From assembly GCA_030598305.1 (NCBI GenBank), contig JAUVQC010000025.1:1-10488 (forward strand): a stretch of DNA of 10,488 bases, written 5' to 3'. The position numbers and the translations under genes are program-made. Origin of the DNA: Actinomycetes bacterium (GTDB lineage Bacteria > Actinomycetota > Acidimicrobiia > UBA5794). Within the stretch, counting starts at the first letter, position 1. Each line of letters starts with the position of its first letter. Below are positions 1 to 6,816 of this stretch, piece by piece. The notes beneath the pieces were generated by a model. The model was not told the DNA's origin, did not search any database, and saw nothing but the letters and a program-made list of their open reading frames with translations.

Positions 1-963
1 ACGTTGGTTCACGTATTCTTCGAAGAGTCGCAGGTCTACCGGATCGACCACTACCTCGGCAAGGAGACAGTGCAGAACCTGCTGGCGTTCCGATTTGCGA
101 ATCCGATGTTCGAGAGCGTCTGGAACAGGGACCGTGTCGAGTCCATTGAGATCACTGTGGCTGAGGAGCTGGGCATCGGATCACGGGCCGGTTACTACGA
201 GGCAGCCGGTGCTCTTCGGGACATGGTTCAGAACCACCTCACCCAGGTGCTGGCATTGGTGGCGATGGAGCCACCGATCTCCTTCGACGCTGACCATGTC
301 CGCAACGAGAAGGTGAAGGTCGTCCAGGCGATTGCACCCATACGACCAGAGAACATCGTCTTCGGTCAATACGAGGCTGGGTCGGTCGCCGGTCAACGGG
401 TTGTCGGCTATCGCGATGAGGACGGCGTTGCACCGGACTCCCTCACCGCATCGTTCGTCGGCATCAAGGTCGAAGTCGATACGTGGCGTTGGCATGGCGT
501 GCCGTTCTATCTCAGAACAGGCAAGCGGCTTCCAAGGCGTCTGACCGAGATCGCCGTGACATTCCAGCTTCCCCCGCTGTGCATATTCCACGGGAGCAGG
601 GATTCCTGTGTCGTGGACCCGAACGTTCTTCTGATCACCCTGCAACCAGATGAGGGATTCACGCTGCGATTCAACGTCAAGGCTCCGGGCGACGCGATGG
701 CCCACGACACCCAGGCATTGCACTTCAGTCACGACGAGGTCTACGGAAGACTCCCCGATGCCTATCAGGCATTGGTTCTCGACATCATCGAGGGTGACCA
801 GACGCTGTTCGTACGATCGGACGAAGTGGAGGCTTCGTGGCAGCTGTACGACTCTTTGCTCGATCCTGGTACTGAGCCGTACCGCTATGAGGCCGGCACA
901 TGGGGACCTGCGGTCTCAAATGAGGGTCTGGCGCTCGGTGGTCAGGCCTGGGCACGAGAGTGA
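1..963 (+). CDS. zwf: Glucose-6-phosphate 1-dehydrogenase, C-terminal part (5' end outside window)
   Basis: Zwf oxidises glucose-6-phosphate to 6-phosphogluconolactone with NADP+, the first step of the oxidative pentose phosphate pathway; it is cytoplasmic. The reading frame is open from base 1 and ends at TGA 961-963, giving 320 residues of a protein usually near 480-510, so the N-terminal Rossmann domain lies upstream of the window. The visible part begins just before the family signature RIDHYLGKE, which holds the substrate-binding His and Lys. After it come the FANPMFESVWNR segment, the VQNHLTQVLAL helix and the substrate-binding FYLRTGKRL motif, all standard for the C-terminal domain. 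The end (SYxP-type WGP region, 'TWGPAVSNEG') is also typical. The next gene, aceE, starts 69 bp downstream on the same strand, so co-transcription is possible. The opcA/pgl genes that often follow zwf in actinobacteria are not here. Identification is firm. Confidence 0.96.
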   Translation, partial: TLVHVFFEESQVYRIDHYLGKETVQNLLAFRFANPMFESVWNRDRVESIEITVAEELGIGSRAGYYEAAGALRDMVQNHLTQVLALVAMEPPISFDADHVRNEKVKVVQAIAPIRPENIVFGQYEAGSVAGQRVVGYRDEDGVAPDSLTASFVGIKVEVDTWRWHGVPFYLRTGKRLPRRLTEIAVTFQLPPLCIFHGSRDSCVVDPNVLLITLQPDEGFTLRFNVKAPGDAMAHDTQALHFSHDEVYGRLPDAYQALVLDIIEGDQTLFVRSDEVEASWQLYDSLLDPGTEPYRYEAGTWGPAVSNEGLALGGQAWARE

Positions 964-1019
964 CTGCATTTCCTACCTTGACCCAGCTGCACGTTGGTAA
1001 TCTCGAAGAAATCGCATTC

Positions 1020-1023
1020 GGAG
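1020..1023 (+). promoter_or_regulatory. Ribosome binding site deciding the aceE start
   Basis: GGAG lies 9 nt before ATG 1033. The longer in-frame reading from TTG 994 has no comparable Shine-Dalgarno sequence and would add 13 residues (beginning MVISKKS) that do not look like an AceE N-terminus. This supports ATG 1033. Confidence 0.65.
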
Positions 1024-1032
1024 AACCGCCAC

Positions 1033-3738
1033 ATGTCTGATCGCCCCATCTACATCGACGGATTCACACACCAACTCAGGGATCTGGACCCGACCGAGAC
1101 ACGCGAATGGCTCGAATCTCTCGACGAGATCGTTGAGATCGATGGTGCTACGCGGGCTCGATACCTCATGGCTCGTCTGTTGGAGCACGCCAGGGAGCAC
1201 AACATTGGCGTGCCCGGGTCCGTATCAACTCCCTATATCAACACGCTCCCTCCAGAAGCTGAGCCTGTGTTCCCTGGGAATGAGTACCTGGAGAAGCGTA
1301 TACGCCGGTTCATCAGGTGGAACGCGGCTGCCATGGTGATCCGGGCGAACCGGGAGGCAGACGGTATCGGAGGGCATCTTTCGACGTTCGCATCTTCGGC
1401 CATGTTGTATGAGATCGGGTTCAACCACTTCTTTCGTGGCAAGGCAGATGGGACACCCGGGGATCATGTGTACTTCCAGGGACATGCGACACCCGGCATC
1501 TACGCGAGGGCATTTCTCGAGGGGCGATTGAGTGAGAGCGACCTCGATCGGTTCCGCAGGGAGATCGGCGAACCCGGCCTCTCGAGTTATCCGCATCCGC
1601 GCCTCATGCCAGATTTCTGGGAGTATCCAACGGTATCGATGGGTCTGGGACCCATCAATTCGATCTACCACGCGCAGTTCCTGAGGTATCTCGAAAACCG
1701 CGGGATCGAGGACACAAGCAACTCGAGAGTGTGGAGTTTTCTCGGTGACGGTGAGACGGACGAACCAGAGACGCTGGGCTCGATCTCGCTGGCTGGTCGC
1801 GAGAAGCTCGACAACCTCACATGGGTCGTCAACGCCAACCTGCAACGGCTCGATGGTCCCGTCCGTGGAAACGGGAAGATCATCCAGGAGCTCGAGGCGA
1901 TGTTCCGCGGCGCCGGTTGGAATGTGATCAAGGTGATATGGGGATCCGATTGGGATCCTCTTCTCGCACGAGACGTCGACGGTGCCCTCGTCAACAAGAT
2001 GAATGCGACGGTCGACGGTGAGTACCAGCGCTTCAAGGCTGAGTCGGGTGCGTACGTTCGTGAGCACTTCTTCGGTCCCGATCCAGCTCTCCAGGCGCTC
2101 GTGGCAGACATGTCTGATGACGAGATTTGGCTGCTTCGCCGGGGAGGTCTCGATCATCTCAAGGTCTACGCCGCGTACCAGTCTGCTGTCCAGCTGCAGG
2201 GTGCACCAACGGTCATCCTGGCGAAGACGATCAAGGGTTGGACCCTTGGGGCAGGAGTCGCCGGCAAGAACGCGACACACTCGATCAAGAAGCTGAGTGG
2301 AGACCAGCTGAGGGACCTGCGGGATCGGCTCCATCTTCATGACGAGATCTCAGATGCCGACCTTGAGTCAGGTGAGCCACCGTATCTGCGCTTCGACCCA
2401 GGATCGCCCGAGCACACCTATCTCATGGGCCGGCGTGAAGCGCTCAACGGACACCTTCCGAGTCGCGGACTCTCCATTCGGATGCCTCTTGAACTACCGG
2501 ACCACAGCCCCTTTGCGGAGTTCGATGGTGGCTCCGGGGAGATCGAGGTCTCAACGACCGGTGCCTTCACACGATTGCTCCGTGCCTTGACCCGGGACCC
2601 GGGCATAGGCGAGAGGATCGTTCCGATCATCCCCGACGAGGGTCGAACGTTCGGCATGGATGCGCTCTTCAAGGAGATCGGAATCTATGCCTCTGAAGGG
2701 CAGCTGTATGAGCCAGTCGATCACGATCTCATCCTGTCGTACAAGGAATCAAAGGACGGTCAACTGCTCGAGCAGGGCATCACGGAGGCTGGGGCGACTG
2801 CAAGTTGGATCGCGGCCGCAACGTCGTATGCCACGAGAGGCATCCCGATGATCCCCTTCTACACCTACTACTCGATGTTCGGATTTCAGAGAGTCGGGGA
2901 CGCCCTCTGGGGAGCATCGGATTCACGAGCGCGTGGATTCCTCCTGGGTGGAACTGCCGGGCGCACGACGCTCCTCGGCGAGGGTCTCCAGCACCAGGAC
3001 GGGCACAGCCACGTTCTGGCATCAACGATTCCGGCGTGTGAGGCGTACGATCCCGCCTTTGCATACGAGATGGCAACGATCATCGAGCGCGGGATTCGAC
3101 GCATGTACGGAGAGATGGATGACGTGTTCTACTACCTCACCTTGTACAACGAGAACTACATCCAGCCTGCCAAGCCCGCTGGATCCGAGGACGGCATCGT
3201 TGCTGGCCTCTATAAGTTCGCCGATGCACCAGTCAGCCAACGGCACGGAGCGACGATCCTGTTCTCGGGTCCGGCGCATTCAGCGGCGCGAGCTGCACAG
3301 GTCGACCTCGCTGAGCATTTCGACGTCGGCGCGGAACTCTGGAGCGCTACTTCCTACAAGAAGCTGCGTGAGGAGGCGATGGAGACCGTTCGCTGGAACA
3401 GGCTGCATCCCGACCAGGAAAATCGTACGCCCCTTGTCACACATGCCCTCGATACTGCCCCCGGTCCCATCGTTGCGGTGACCGACTACATGAAGGCGGT
3501 TCCCGATCAGGTCGCTCCATTCGTGCGGAAACCGTTCACCACGCTTGGAACCGACGGCTACGGCAGAAGTGACACGAGAGAAGCGCTTCGATCCTTCTTC
3601 GAGGTCGATGCGGCTCACATCGTCGTTGCAGTGCTGACGTCACTGATGAACGAGCAGGCCGTAGGCGCTGATGTCGTGAAAACAGCGATCGATCGGTACG
3701 GAATCGACCCGGATGCACCGGCACCCTGGACCGTTTGA
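1033..3738 (+). CDS. aceE: Pyruvate dehydrogenase E1 component, homodimeric type
   Basis: AceE is the thiamine-diphosphate-dependent E1 subunit of the pyruvate dehydrogenase complex; it decarboxylates pyruvate and reductively acetylates the lipoyl group of E2. The product is 901 aa, close to the 887 aa of E. coli AceE. Visible signatures: TPYINTLPP near residue 66, GGHLSTFASSA at 113-123, FQGHATPGIYARAFLEGRL at 149-167, and the ThDP/Mg motif GDGETDEPE at 238-246 followed by NLQRLDGPVRGN at 269-280. The pyrimidine-binding part has YKESKDGQLLEQGITEAG around 570-587, with Glu585 in the place of the ThDP-activating glutamate (E. coli Glu571). No frameshift is seen. No aceF or lpd follows, so E2 and E3 must be encoded elsewhere, as is common in actinobacteria. 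The gene follows zwf and ends 13 bp before a long hairpin. A weak TTGACC at 978-983 has no convincing -10 partner, so a private promoter is not claimed. Confidence 0.97.
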   Translation: MSDRPIYIDGFTHQLRDLDPTETREWLESLDEIVEIDGATRARYLMARLLEHAREHNIGVPGSVSTPYINTLPPEAEPVFPGNEYLEKRIRRFIRWNAAAMVIRANREADGIGGHLSTFASSAMLYEIGFNHFFRGKADGTPGDHVYFQGHATPGIYARAFLEGRLSESDLDRFRREIGEPGLSSYPHPRLMPDFWEYPTVSMGLGPINSIYHAQFLRYLENRGIEDTSNSRVWSFLGDGETDEPETLGSISLAGREKLDNLTWVVNANLQRLDGPVRGNGKIIQELEAMFRGAGWNVIKVIWGSDWDPLLARDVDGALVNKMNATVDGEYQRFKAESGAYVREHFFGPDPALQALVADMSDDEIWLLRRGGLDHLKVYAAYQSAVQLQGAPTVILAKTIKGWTLGAGVAGKNATHSIKKLSGDQLRDLRDRLHLHDEISDADLESGEPPYLRFDPGSPEHTYLMGRREALNGHLPSRGLSIRMPLELPDHSPFAEFDGGSGEIEVSTTGAFTRLLRALTRDPGIGERIVPIIPDEGRTFGMDALFKEIGIYASEGQLYEPVDHDLILSYKESKDGQLLEQGITEAGATASWIAAATSYATRGIPMIPFYTYYSMFGFQRVGDALWGASDSRARGFLLGGTAGRTTLLGEGLQHQDGHSHVLASTIPACEAYDPAFAYEMATIIERGIRRMYGEMDDVFYYLTLYNENYIQPAKPAGSEDGIVAGLYKFADAPVSQRHGATILFSGPAHSAARAAQVDLAEHFDVGAELWSATSYKKLREEAMETVRWNRLHPDQENRTPLVTHALDTAPGPIVAVTDYMKAVPDQVAPFVRKPFTTLGTDGYGRSDTREALRSFFEVDAAHIVVAVLTSLMNEQAVGADVVKTAIDRYGIDPDAPAPWTV

Positions 3739-3751
3739 CGCAGTGCTGGCG

Positions 3752-3805
3752 CCTGTTTTTGCGTGGCTAGCGGGACAATGGTCCCGTTTGACACGCCAAA
3801 ACAGG
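3752..3805. terminator. Long hairpin between convergent genes, probable bidirectional terminator
   Basis: Bases 3752-3776 can pair with 3781-3805 around a four-base loop (AATG, 3777-3780). The outer arm, 3752-3765 against 3792-3805, has 13 of 14 Watson-Crick pairs with a T/C mismatch at 3760/3797. The inner arm CGGGAC/GTCCCG has six perfect pairs; the middle section has two more pairs, one G-T wobble and two mismatches. The stem carries T5 on one side and A4 on the other, so a transcript in either direction has a U-run within the outer stem and a short TTTG after the inner stem on the plus strand. It lies 13 bp after the aceE stop and 9 bp from the stop of the opposing membrane-protein gene, the classical place for a shared terminator. 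A canonical U-tract outside the hairpin is absent, so it might instead protect a 3' end. Confidence 0.7.
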
Positions 3806-3814
3806 GGAGAGGGC

Positions 3815-4165
3815 CTAGGTGAGGCCGAGGAGATCCCGCTTCTTTGCCAGGTAGTCGGCATCGTTGATCGATCCAGCGGTGTGGTCGGCCCTGAGTGTCT
3901 CGAGTCGGCTCACGGTCGCTGACGTTTCAGGGGTTGTGGGCCTGAGCCCCTTTCCAAGAACCTCCGGCACCGGGCGCATCCCGTAATACACAGCGATACC
4001 GATATGGGCGCCGAAGAACGTGACGGCAGTCCACAGTGCCTTCCTCGTAATCGGCAGGTTCTTGCGGCGGGCGATATCGACGAACGTGACGATCCACAGA
4101 AGAAGCAGCGGGATCGCGATCCCGATGACAACAAGGACGCGTGCGGTGTCCTCAGCGATATTCAT
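3815..4165 (-). CDS. Small two-helix membrane protein with C-terminal SHOCT-like motif (downstream paralogue)
   Basis: This 116-aa protein has a PLDc_N-like (phospholipase D-nuclease N-terminal type) layout. The first membrane helix spans about residues 8-30 (VLVVIGIAIPLLLLWIVTF), followed by the polar loop DIARRKNLPITRKALW. The second spans about 44-62 and ends in YYGMRP. A linker leads to a C-terminal segment of about 30 residues (88-116) of SHOCT type: a leucine-containing helix, GSINDADY (the usual G-I-x-x-x-E/D-Y/F core) and a K-rich second helix. The function of such proteins is not established; SHOCT motifs are thought to act as oligomerisation or interaction modules. The ATG overlaps the TGA of the upstream gene as ATGA, and no strong Shine-Dalgarno is seen, so it is probably translated by coupling. 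It resembles its neighbour in layout and in several motifs, which suggests an old tandem duplication. Confidence 0.85.
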   Translation of the reverse strand: MNIAEDTARVLVVIGIAIPLLLLWIVTFVDIARRKNLPITRKALWTAVTFFGAHIGIAVYYGMRPVPEVLGKGLRPTTPETSATVSRLETLRADHTAGSINDADYLAKKRDLLGLT

Positions 4166-4518
4166 TGGGTATCAAGCAGCTTCGCCTTCGCCGATGCAAA
4201 CTCATCCTCAGAGAGGATTCCGGACTCGTGTAGCTCGACGATCCTCTCCAATTGGTCGACCGTTGACGATGGATCTGCCTCGTCCATGATCTCGCGCATG
4301 CGTACCGCTGGATCAGGATGCATCTCGGGCTCCGTCGGTCTTGCGATGAAGTAGACCAGCATCCCGATCAGGGGGAGGAACACCACTGCCACTGCCCAGA
4401 GGCCCTTCGACACGCTGGAGATATCGGCCCGCTTGGAAAGGTCCGTGAGCGTGAATAGCCACAGCATCAGCATCGGGATGAATATCACCAGAAGCAGAAA
4501 GAACTCCCAAAATGACAC
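4162..4518 (-). CDS. Small two-helix membrane protein with C-terminal SHOCT motif (upstream paralogue)
   Basis: This 118-aa protein starts at GTG 4518, with GAGAGG placed 5 nt upstream. Helix 1 is about residues 5-24 (FFLLLVIFIPMLMLWLFTL), followed by TDLSKRADISSVSKGLW. Helix 2 is about 40-58 and ends in VYFIARP, the usual end of the PLDc_N-like region. A charged linker (PEMHPDPAVRMREIMDEAD) leads to a SHOCT segment at about 87-116, with VDQLERIVELHESGILSEDEF and a final AKAKLL. The exact function is unknown; such proteins are widespread in actinobacterial membranes. It is the first gene of a two-gene operon: its TGA overlaps the ATG of the related 116-aa gene. It faces away from the GGDEF-EAL gene, with 165 bp between the two starts. 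The family call is fairly safe; the cellular role is not. Confidence 0.87.
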   Translation of the reverse strand: MSFWEFFLLLVIFIPMLMLWLFTLTDLSKRADISSVSKGLWAVAVVFLPLIGMLVYFIARPTEPEMHPDPAVRMREIMDEADPSSTVDQLERIVELHESGILSEDEFASAKAKLLDTQ

Positions 4519-4683
4519 GTGAACCTCTCAGTCGTATTCTGACCGGCGTCTCCCACCGGTGATTCCTGTGCCCACCATCGTACTCAATGCACGGCGCGAG
4601 GCGGAGTTGATTCCGAGGCAACAGCTACACCTACTGCTCCTTTGTGCCGAAGAACAGGTGATGCCAATCACTGGATCCATTGC
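4519..4683. other. Divergent intergenic region, no firm signal
   Basis: These 165 bp separate the minus-strand membrane-protein operon from the plus-strand GGDEF-EAL gene and must hold promoters for one or both. I see no convincing -35/-10 pair. The only local symmetry is a short inverted repeat, ACCGG (4542-4546) and CCGGT (4556-4560) with a 9-nt gap, too short to name as an operator. No c-di-GMP riboswitch-like fold is apparent. Confidence 0.4.
4524..4529 (-). promoter_or_regulatory. Ribosome binding site for the GTG-started 118-aa membrane protein
   Basis: On the minus strand GAGAGG is followed by five bases and then GTG 4518. This supports the non-ATG start, and the protein then begins directly before its first hydrophobic helix. 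Confidence 0.65.
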
Positions 4684-6108
4684 ATGATCGTTCTGCTCAT
4701 CGCGGGGCTGCTCGCCCTACTCGCCGTTGGTGCAATCGGGGTTCTCATACTCGTGAAGAAGCGCCCCGAAGGGAAACTCGGCTATCTGGCTCAGTACGAC
4801 CACCTGACAGGGCTCATCAACCGTGCCCTCTTCCGCGACAGGCTCTCAAGTGCGATCGCTCGTGCCAGAAGGGACGGTGGCCTTGTCACGGTGATGTTCC
4901 TCGACATAGACGGGTTCAAGGACATCAACGATCGCTTCGGCCACTCCGTTGGGGACGAGACGCTTCGCCAGATCGCGGCGCGCCTTGTCGAATGTCTCCG
5001 AGAGTCCGACACCGTTGCTCGACTGGGTGGGGACGAGTTCACCGTCATCCTCGAGGGCGGCAAGCGCGTCGAGGACGCAGGTCAGGTCGCCACGAAGATC
5101 CTCAAGACGATCGGCATGCCCTATCACATTGGCGAGCGTGAGCTTGTGGTCACCGCCTCCATCGGAATCGCCGTCTATCCCCTTGATGGCGACACGTACG
5201 AGGAACTTCTCAAGGGTGCGGACACAGCGATGTACCAATCAAAGGCTGCGGGCCGAAATACGTATCAGTACTTCACGAAATCGCTGAGAGATCGCACCTC
5301 CGACCGGATCGCCCTCATCGACGACCTCAGGACCGCGATCGAATCCGAGAATCAGCTGCGGATCGAGTATCAACCAAAGGTCGATCTGGCGAGGGGCACC
5401 GTAATTGGAATCGAAGCGCTCGTCAGGTGGGACCATCCCGTCCATGGGCTGTTGATGCCTGGAGAGTTCATCCCCCTGGCTGAGGAATCGGATCTCATCG
5501 TCCCGATGAGCAAGTGGCTTCTCGACGAGGCCTGTCATGACATGCGTCGGTGGCTGGGCGAGGGCATGCGGCCGATGCGGGTCGCGGTAAACGCGTCAGA
5601 GCGCCTGTTCCGGGATGCGAACCTCGTGGAGTCGATAGCGTCAGCGCTCGCCGCGGCAGACCTCGACCCGAGGCATCTCGAGATCGAGGTAACAGAACGT
5701 ACGATCACCCATGAGGCGGAACGAACAGAACGGGCACTGGAGCGCCTCTCCGATATGGGCGTCCGGGTGTCGATCGACGACTTCGGAACCGGCTACTCAT
5801 CGCTCAGGCAGTTGCAGGGCCTGGCGATCCATGCGCTCAAGATCGATCAGTCATTTGTTCGTGACGCACATCGCCGCGAAGAGTCAAAGGCCATCGTCGA
5901 GGCGATCGTGGCCATTGCGCGAAGCTTTGACCTCGGTGTCATCGCTGAGGGTGTCGAGACCCCCGAAGAGCTTGCGACCATACGCATGCTTGGTTGCACG
6001 CGGGTGCAGGGTTACCTCGTTGCGCGACCGCTTCGCCCCGATCGGGTCATGGAATTCGTGGACAGCTATGACCAAACCCTTGTCTTTGCGAGGGGTGGCG
6101 CGTCCTAG
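4684..6108 (+). CDS. Membrane-anchored GGDEF-EAL c-di-GMP turnover protein
   Basis: This 474-aa protein joins a diguanylate cyclase (GGDEF) and a c-di-GMP phosphodiesterase (EAL). One membrane helix at about residues 2-24 (VLLIAGLLALLAVGAIGVLI) is followed by KKRPEGK, so the enzymatic part should be cytoplasmic. GGDEF domain, about 35-195: metal-binding FLDIDGFKDIND (72-83), intact active loop RLGGDEF (113-119), and an I-site RESD (106-109) exactly five residues before GGDEF. EAL domain, about 207-460: EALVRW (244-249), Glu337 in EVTERT, DDFGTGYSSL (365-374), Lys387 in ALKIDQSF, AEGVE (421-425) and VQGY (441-444). All the usual catalytic and metal-binding residues of both domains appear present. 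There is no PAS, GAF or other sensor domain. ATG 4684 was chosen because it opens directly into the membrane helix; a TTG at 4642 would add 14 polar residues. No strong Shine-Dalgarno is seen for either. Which activity dominates cannot be read from sequence. Confidence 0.95.
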   Translation: MIVLLIAGLLALLAVGAIGVLILVKKRPEGKLGYLAQYDHLTGLINRALFRDRLSSAIARARRDGGLVTVMFLDIDGFKDINDRFGHSVGDETLRQIAARLVECLRESDTVARLGGDEFTVILEGGKRVEDAGQVATKILKTIGMPYHIGERELVVTASIGIAVYPLDGDTYEELLKGADTAMYQSKAAGRNTYQYFTKSLRDRTSDRIALIDDLRTAIESENQLRIEYQPKVDLARGTVIGIEALVRWDHPVHGLLMPGEFIPLAEESDLIVPMSKWLLDEACHDMRRWLGEGMRPMRVAVNASERLFRDANLVESIASALAAADLDPRHLEIEVTERTITHEAERTERALERLSDMGVRVSIDDFGTGYSSLRQLQGLAIHALKIDQSFVRDAHRREESKAIVEAIVAIARSFDLGVIAEGVETPEELATIRMLGCTRVQGYLVARPLRPDRVMEFVDSYDQTLVFARGGAS

Positions 6109-6110
6109 GT

Positions 6111-6134
6111 CCATTGCCCGCGCCGCTGGCATGG
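6111..6134. terminator. Weak hairpin between convergent genes
   Basis: CCATTGCC (6111-6118) can pair with GGCATGG (6128-6134) with one bulged base and a 9-nt GC-rich loop. It fills most of the 30-bp gap between the stop codons of the GGDEF-EAL gene and the opposing membrane-protein gene. There is no U-tract, so a terminator role rests mainly on position. Confidence 0.3.
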
Positions 6135-6138
6135 AACG

Positions 6139-6735
6139 TCAGGCGATCGGTGTTGGTCCTGACTCAACATTGAGCTTGCCATCGACGACCGTTGCGGTGA
6201 CGACCCAGACCTCGCGACTCGATGCGAAAGAGATCGTTATCGACTCTCTGCCACGATGGACGGTGTGGGCAACATATCCGGCGCCGGGGGTCACCCACAG
6301 CAGGTGAAGTCTTCCGTCGGATGCGGCGAACGACGCCTTTCCTGCCTCAAGTGTCTCGACATGCGTCTCGGAACTGTCCGGTTCTGTGAAACGGTCCCAT
6401 CGGCCTGAATCATTGGATGCGGTCGCGCCGGAGGAATCGGCAGTCCCCCCGGTGCCAACCGGCCCTGTCAGCCCGACATCGGTTTCGTCGCTCCCTACGG
6501 TGGACTGACCGGTGGTTCGTGCGATGCCGCCGGAGGCTTGGGGCTCGGTTGCGTCGGTCGAGCCCACCGCTACGACAGGGAGCGCTGCGACCTCGGCTGC
6601 AGTGAGCGGTCGCAGCGGACGGTCAAGGACCTGTCCTCCGGCAATCGCCACTGCACCAGAGGCCACCAGAACCGAGCCGATGGCGGCTACAAGCCAGCCA
6701 GCGACCAGGAGGAGTCTCTGCCGCATTGCAACCAT
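6139..6735 (-). CDS. Single-pass membrane-anchored protein of unknown function, divergent from a two-component system
   Basis: This 198-aa protein is not recognised as a named family. It starts with MVAMRQR and a long hydrophobic helix (about residues 7-33, LLLVAGWLVAAIGSVLVASG). The positive residues before the helix predict an uncleaved or signal-type anchor with the rest outside the cytoplasm. Residues about 55-115 are a low-complexity linker rich in Gly, Ser, Thr, Asp and Ala. Residues about 125-195 look like a small beta-rich domain with alternating hydrophobic residues (GRLHLLWVTPGAGYV, ESITISF, EVWVVTATVVDGKLNV). ATG 6735 is chosen because GGAGG lies 8 nt upstream; the frame stays open further, but that part runs antisense to the response regulator and has no such support. 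It is transcribed away from the response regulator across an 81-bp gap, which suggests it is a target or signal partner of that system. No Cys lipobox is present. Confidence 0.78.
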   Translation of the reverse strand: MVAMRQRLLLVAGWLVAAIGSVLVASGAVAIAGGQVLDRPLRPLTAAEVAALPVVAVGSTDATEPQASGGIARTTGQSTVGSDETDVGLTGPVGTGGTADSSGATASNDSGRWDRFTEPDSSETHVETLEAGKASFAASDGRLHLLWVTPGAGYVAHTVHRGRESITISFASSREVWVVTATVVDGKLNVESGPTPIA

Positions 6736-6743
6736 CGTTGATG

Positions 6744-6748
6744 CCTCC
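6744..6748 (-). promoter_or_regulatory. Ribosome binding site for the 198-aa membrane protein
   Basis: GGAGG on the minus strand lies 8 nt before ATG 6735. It decides the start: the second ATG at 6726 would be 17 nt away, and the much longer upstream reading frame is not needed. Confidence 0.75.
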
Positions 6749-6773
6749 GGGTTTTGATGTTTCCAACACCATC

Positions 6774-6789
6774 TTAAGGAGTTGCTAAG
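6774..6789. promoter_or_regulatory. Candidate response-regulator operator (TTAAG / CTAAG direct repeat, 11-bp phase)
   Basis: TTAAG at 6774-6778 and CTAAG at 6785-6789 start 11 bp apart, about one helical turn. OmpR/PhoB-type regulators typically bind tandem half-sites with this phase, and CTTAAG followed by N5 resembles the layout of PmrA boxes. It lies in the gap between the membrane-protein gene and the OmpR-type regulator gene. The match is short and could be chance; binding by this regulator is inferred. Confidence 0.35.
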
Positions 6790-6812
6790 ACACTCGCATT
6801 GTGGTTGATTAT
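6782..6812 (+). promoter_or_regulatory. Possible leaderless promoter for the response regulator
   Basis: TTGCTA (6782-6787, 4 of 6 to TTGACA) is followed after 17 bp by TTGATT (6805-6810), or after 19 bp by GATTAT (6807-6812, 4 of 6 to TATAAT). Either places the transcript start at about 6817-6819, essentially on the ATG. That would fit the lack of a good Shine-Dalgarno before ATG 6817, since leaderless mRNAs are common in actinobacteria. The hexamers are weak matches. Confidence 0.3.
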
Positions 6813-6816
6813 TGGA

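Noticed and set aside
181..732. 183-codon minus-strand open frame within zwf
   Set aside because: Antisense to conserved Zwf sequence, with no domain or ribosome binding site.
978..1003. TTGACC ... TAATCT as an aceE promoter
   Set aside because: The spacing is 14 bp, too short for a normal -35/-10 pair, and no better -10 lies at 16-18 bp.
994..1032. TTG 994 as the aceE start
   Set aside because: It adds 13 atypical residues without a Shine-Dalgarno; ATG 1033 has GGAG at 9 nt.
1225..2340. Long open frame of 371 codons on the minus strand within aceE
   Set aside because: It lies wholly antisense to a well-conserved AceE coding region, has no recognisable domain and reflects high G+C codon structure.
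4542..4560. ACCGG/CCGGT inverted repeat in the divergent gap before the GGDEF-EAL gene
   Set aside because: Five-base arms in GC-rich DNA are expected by chance.
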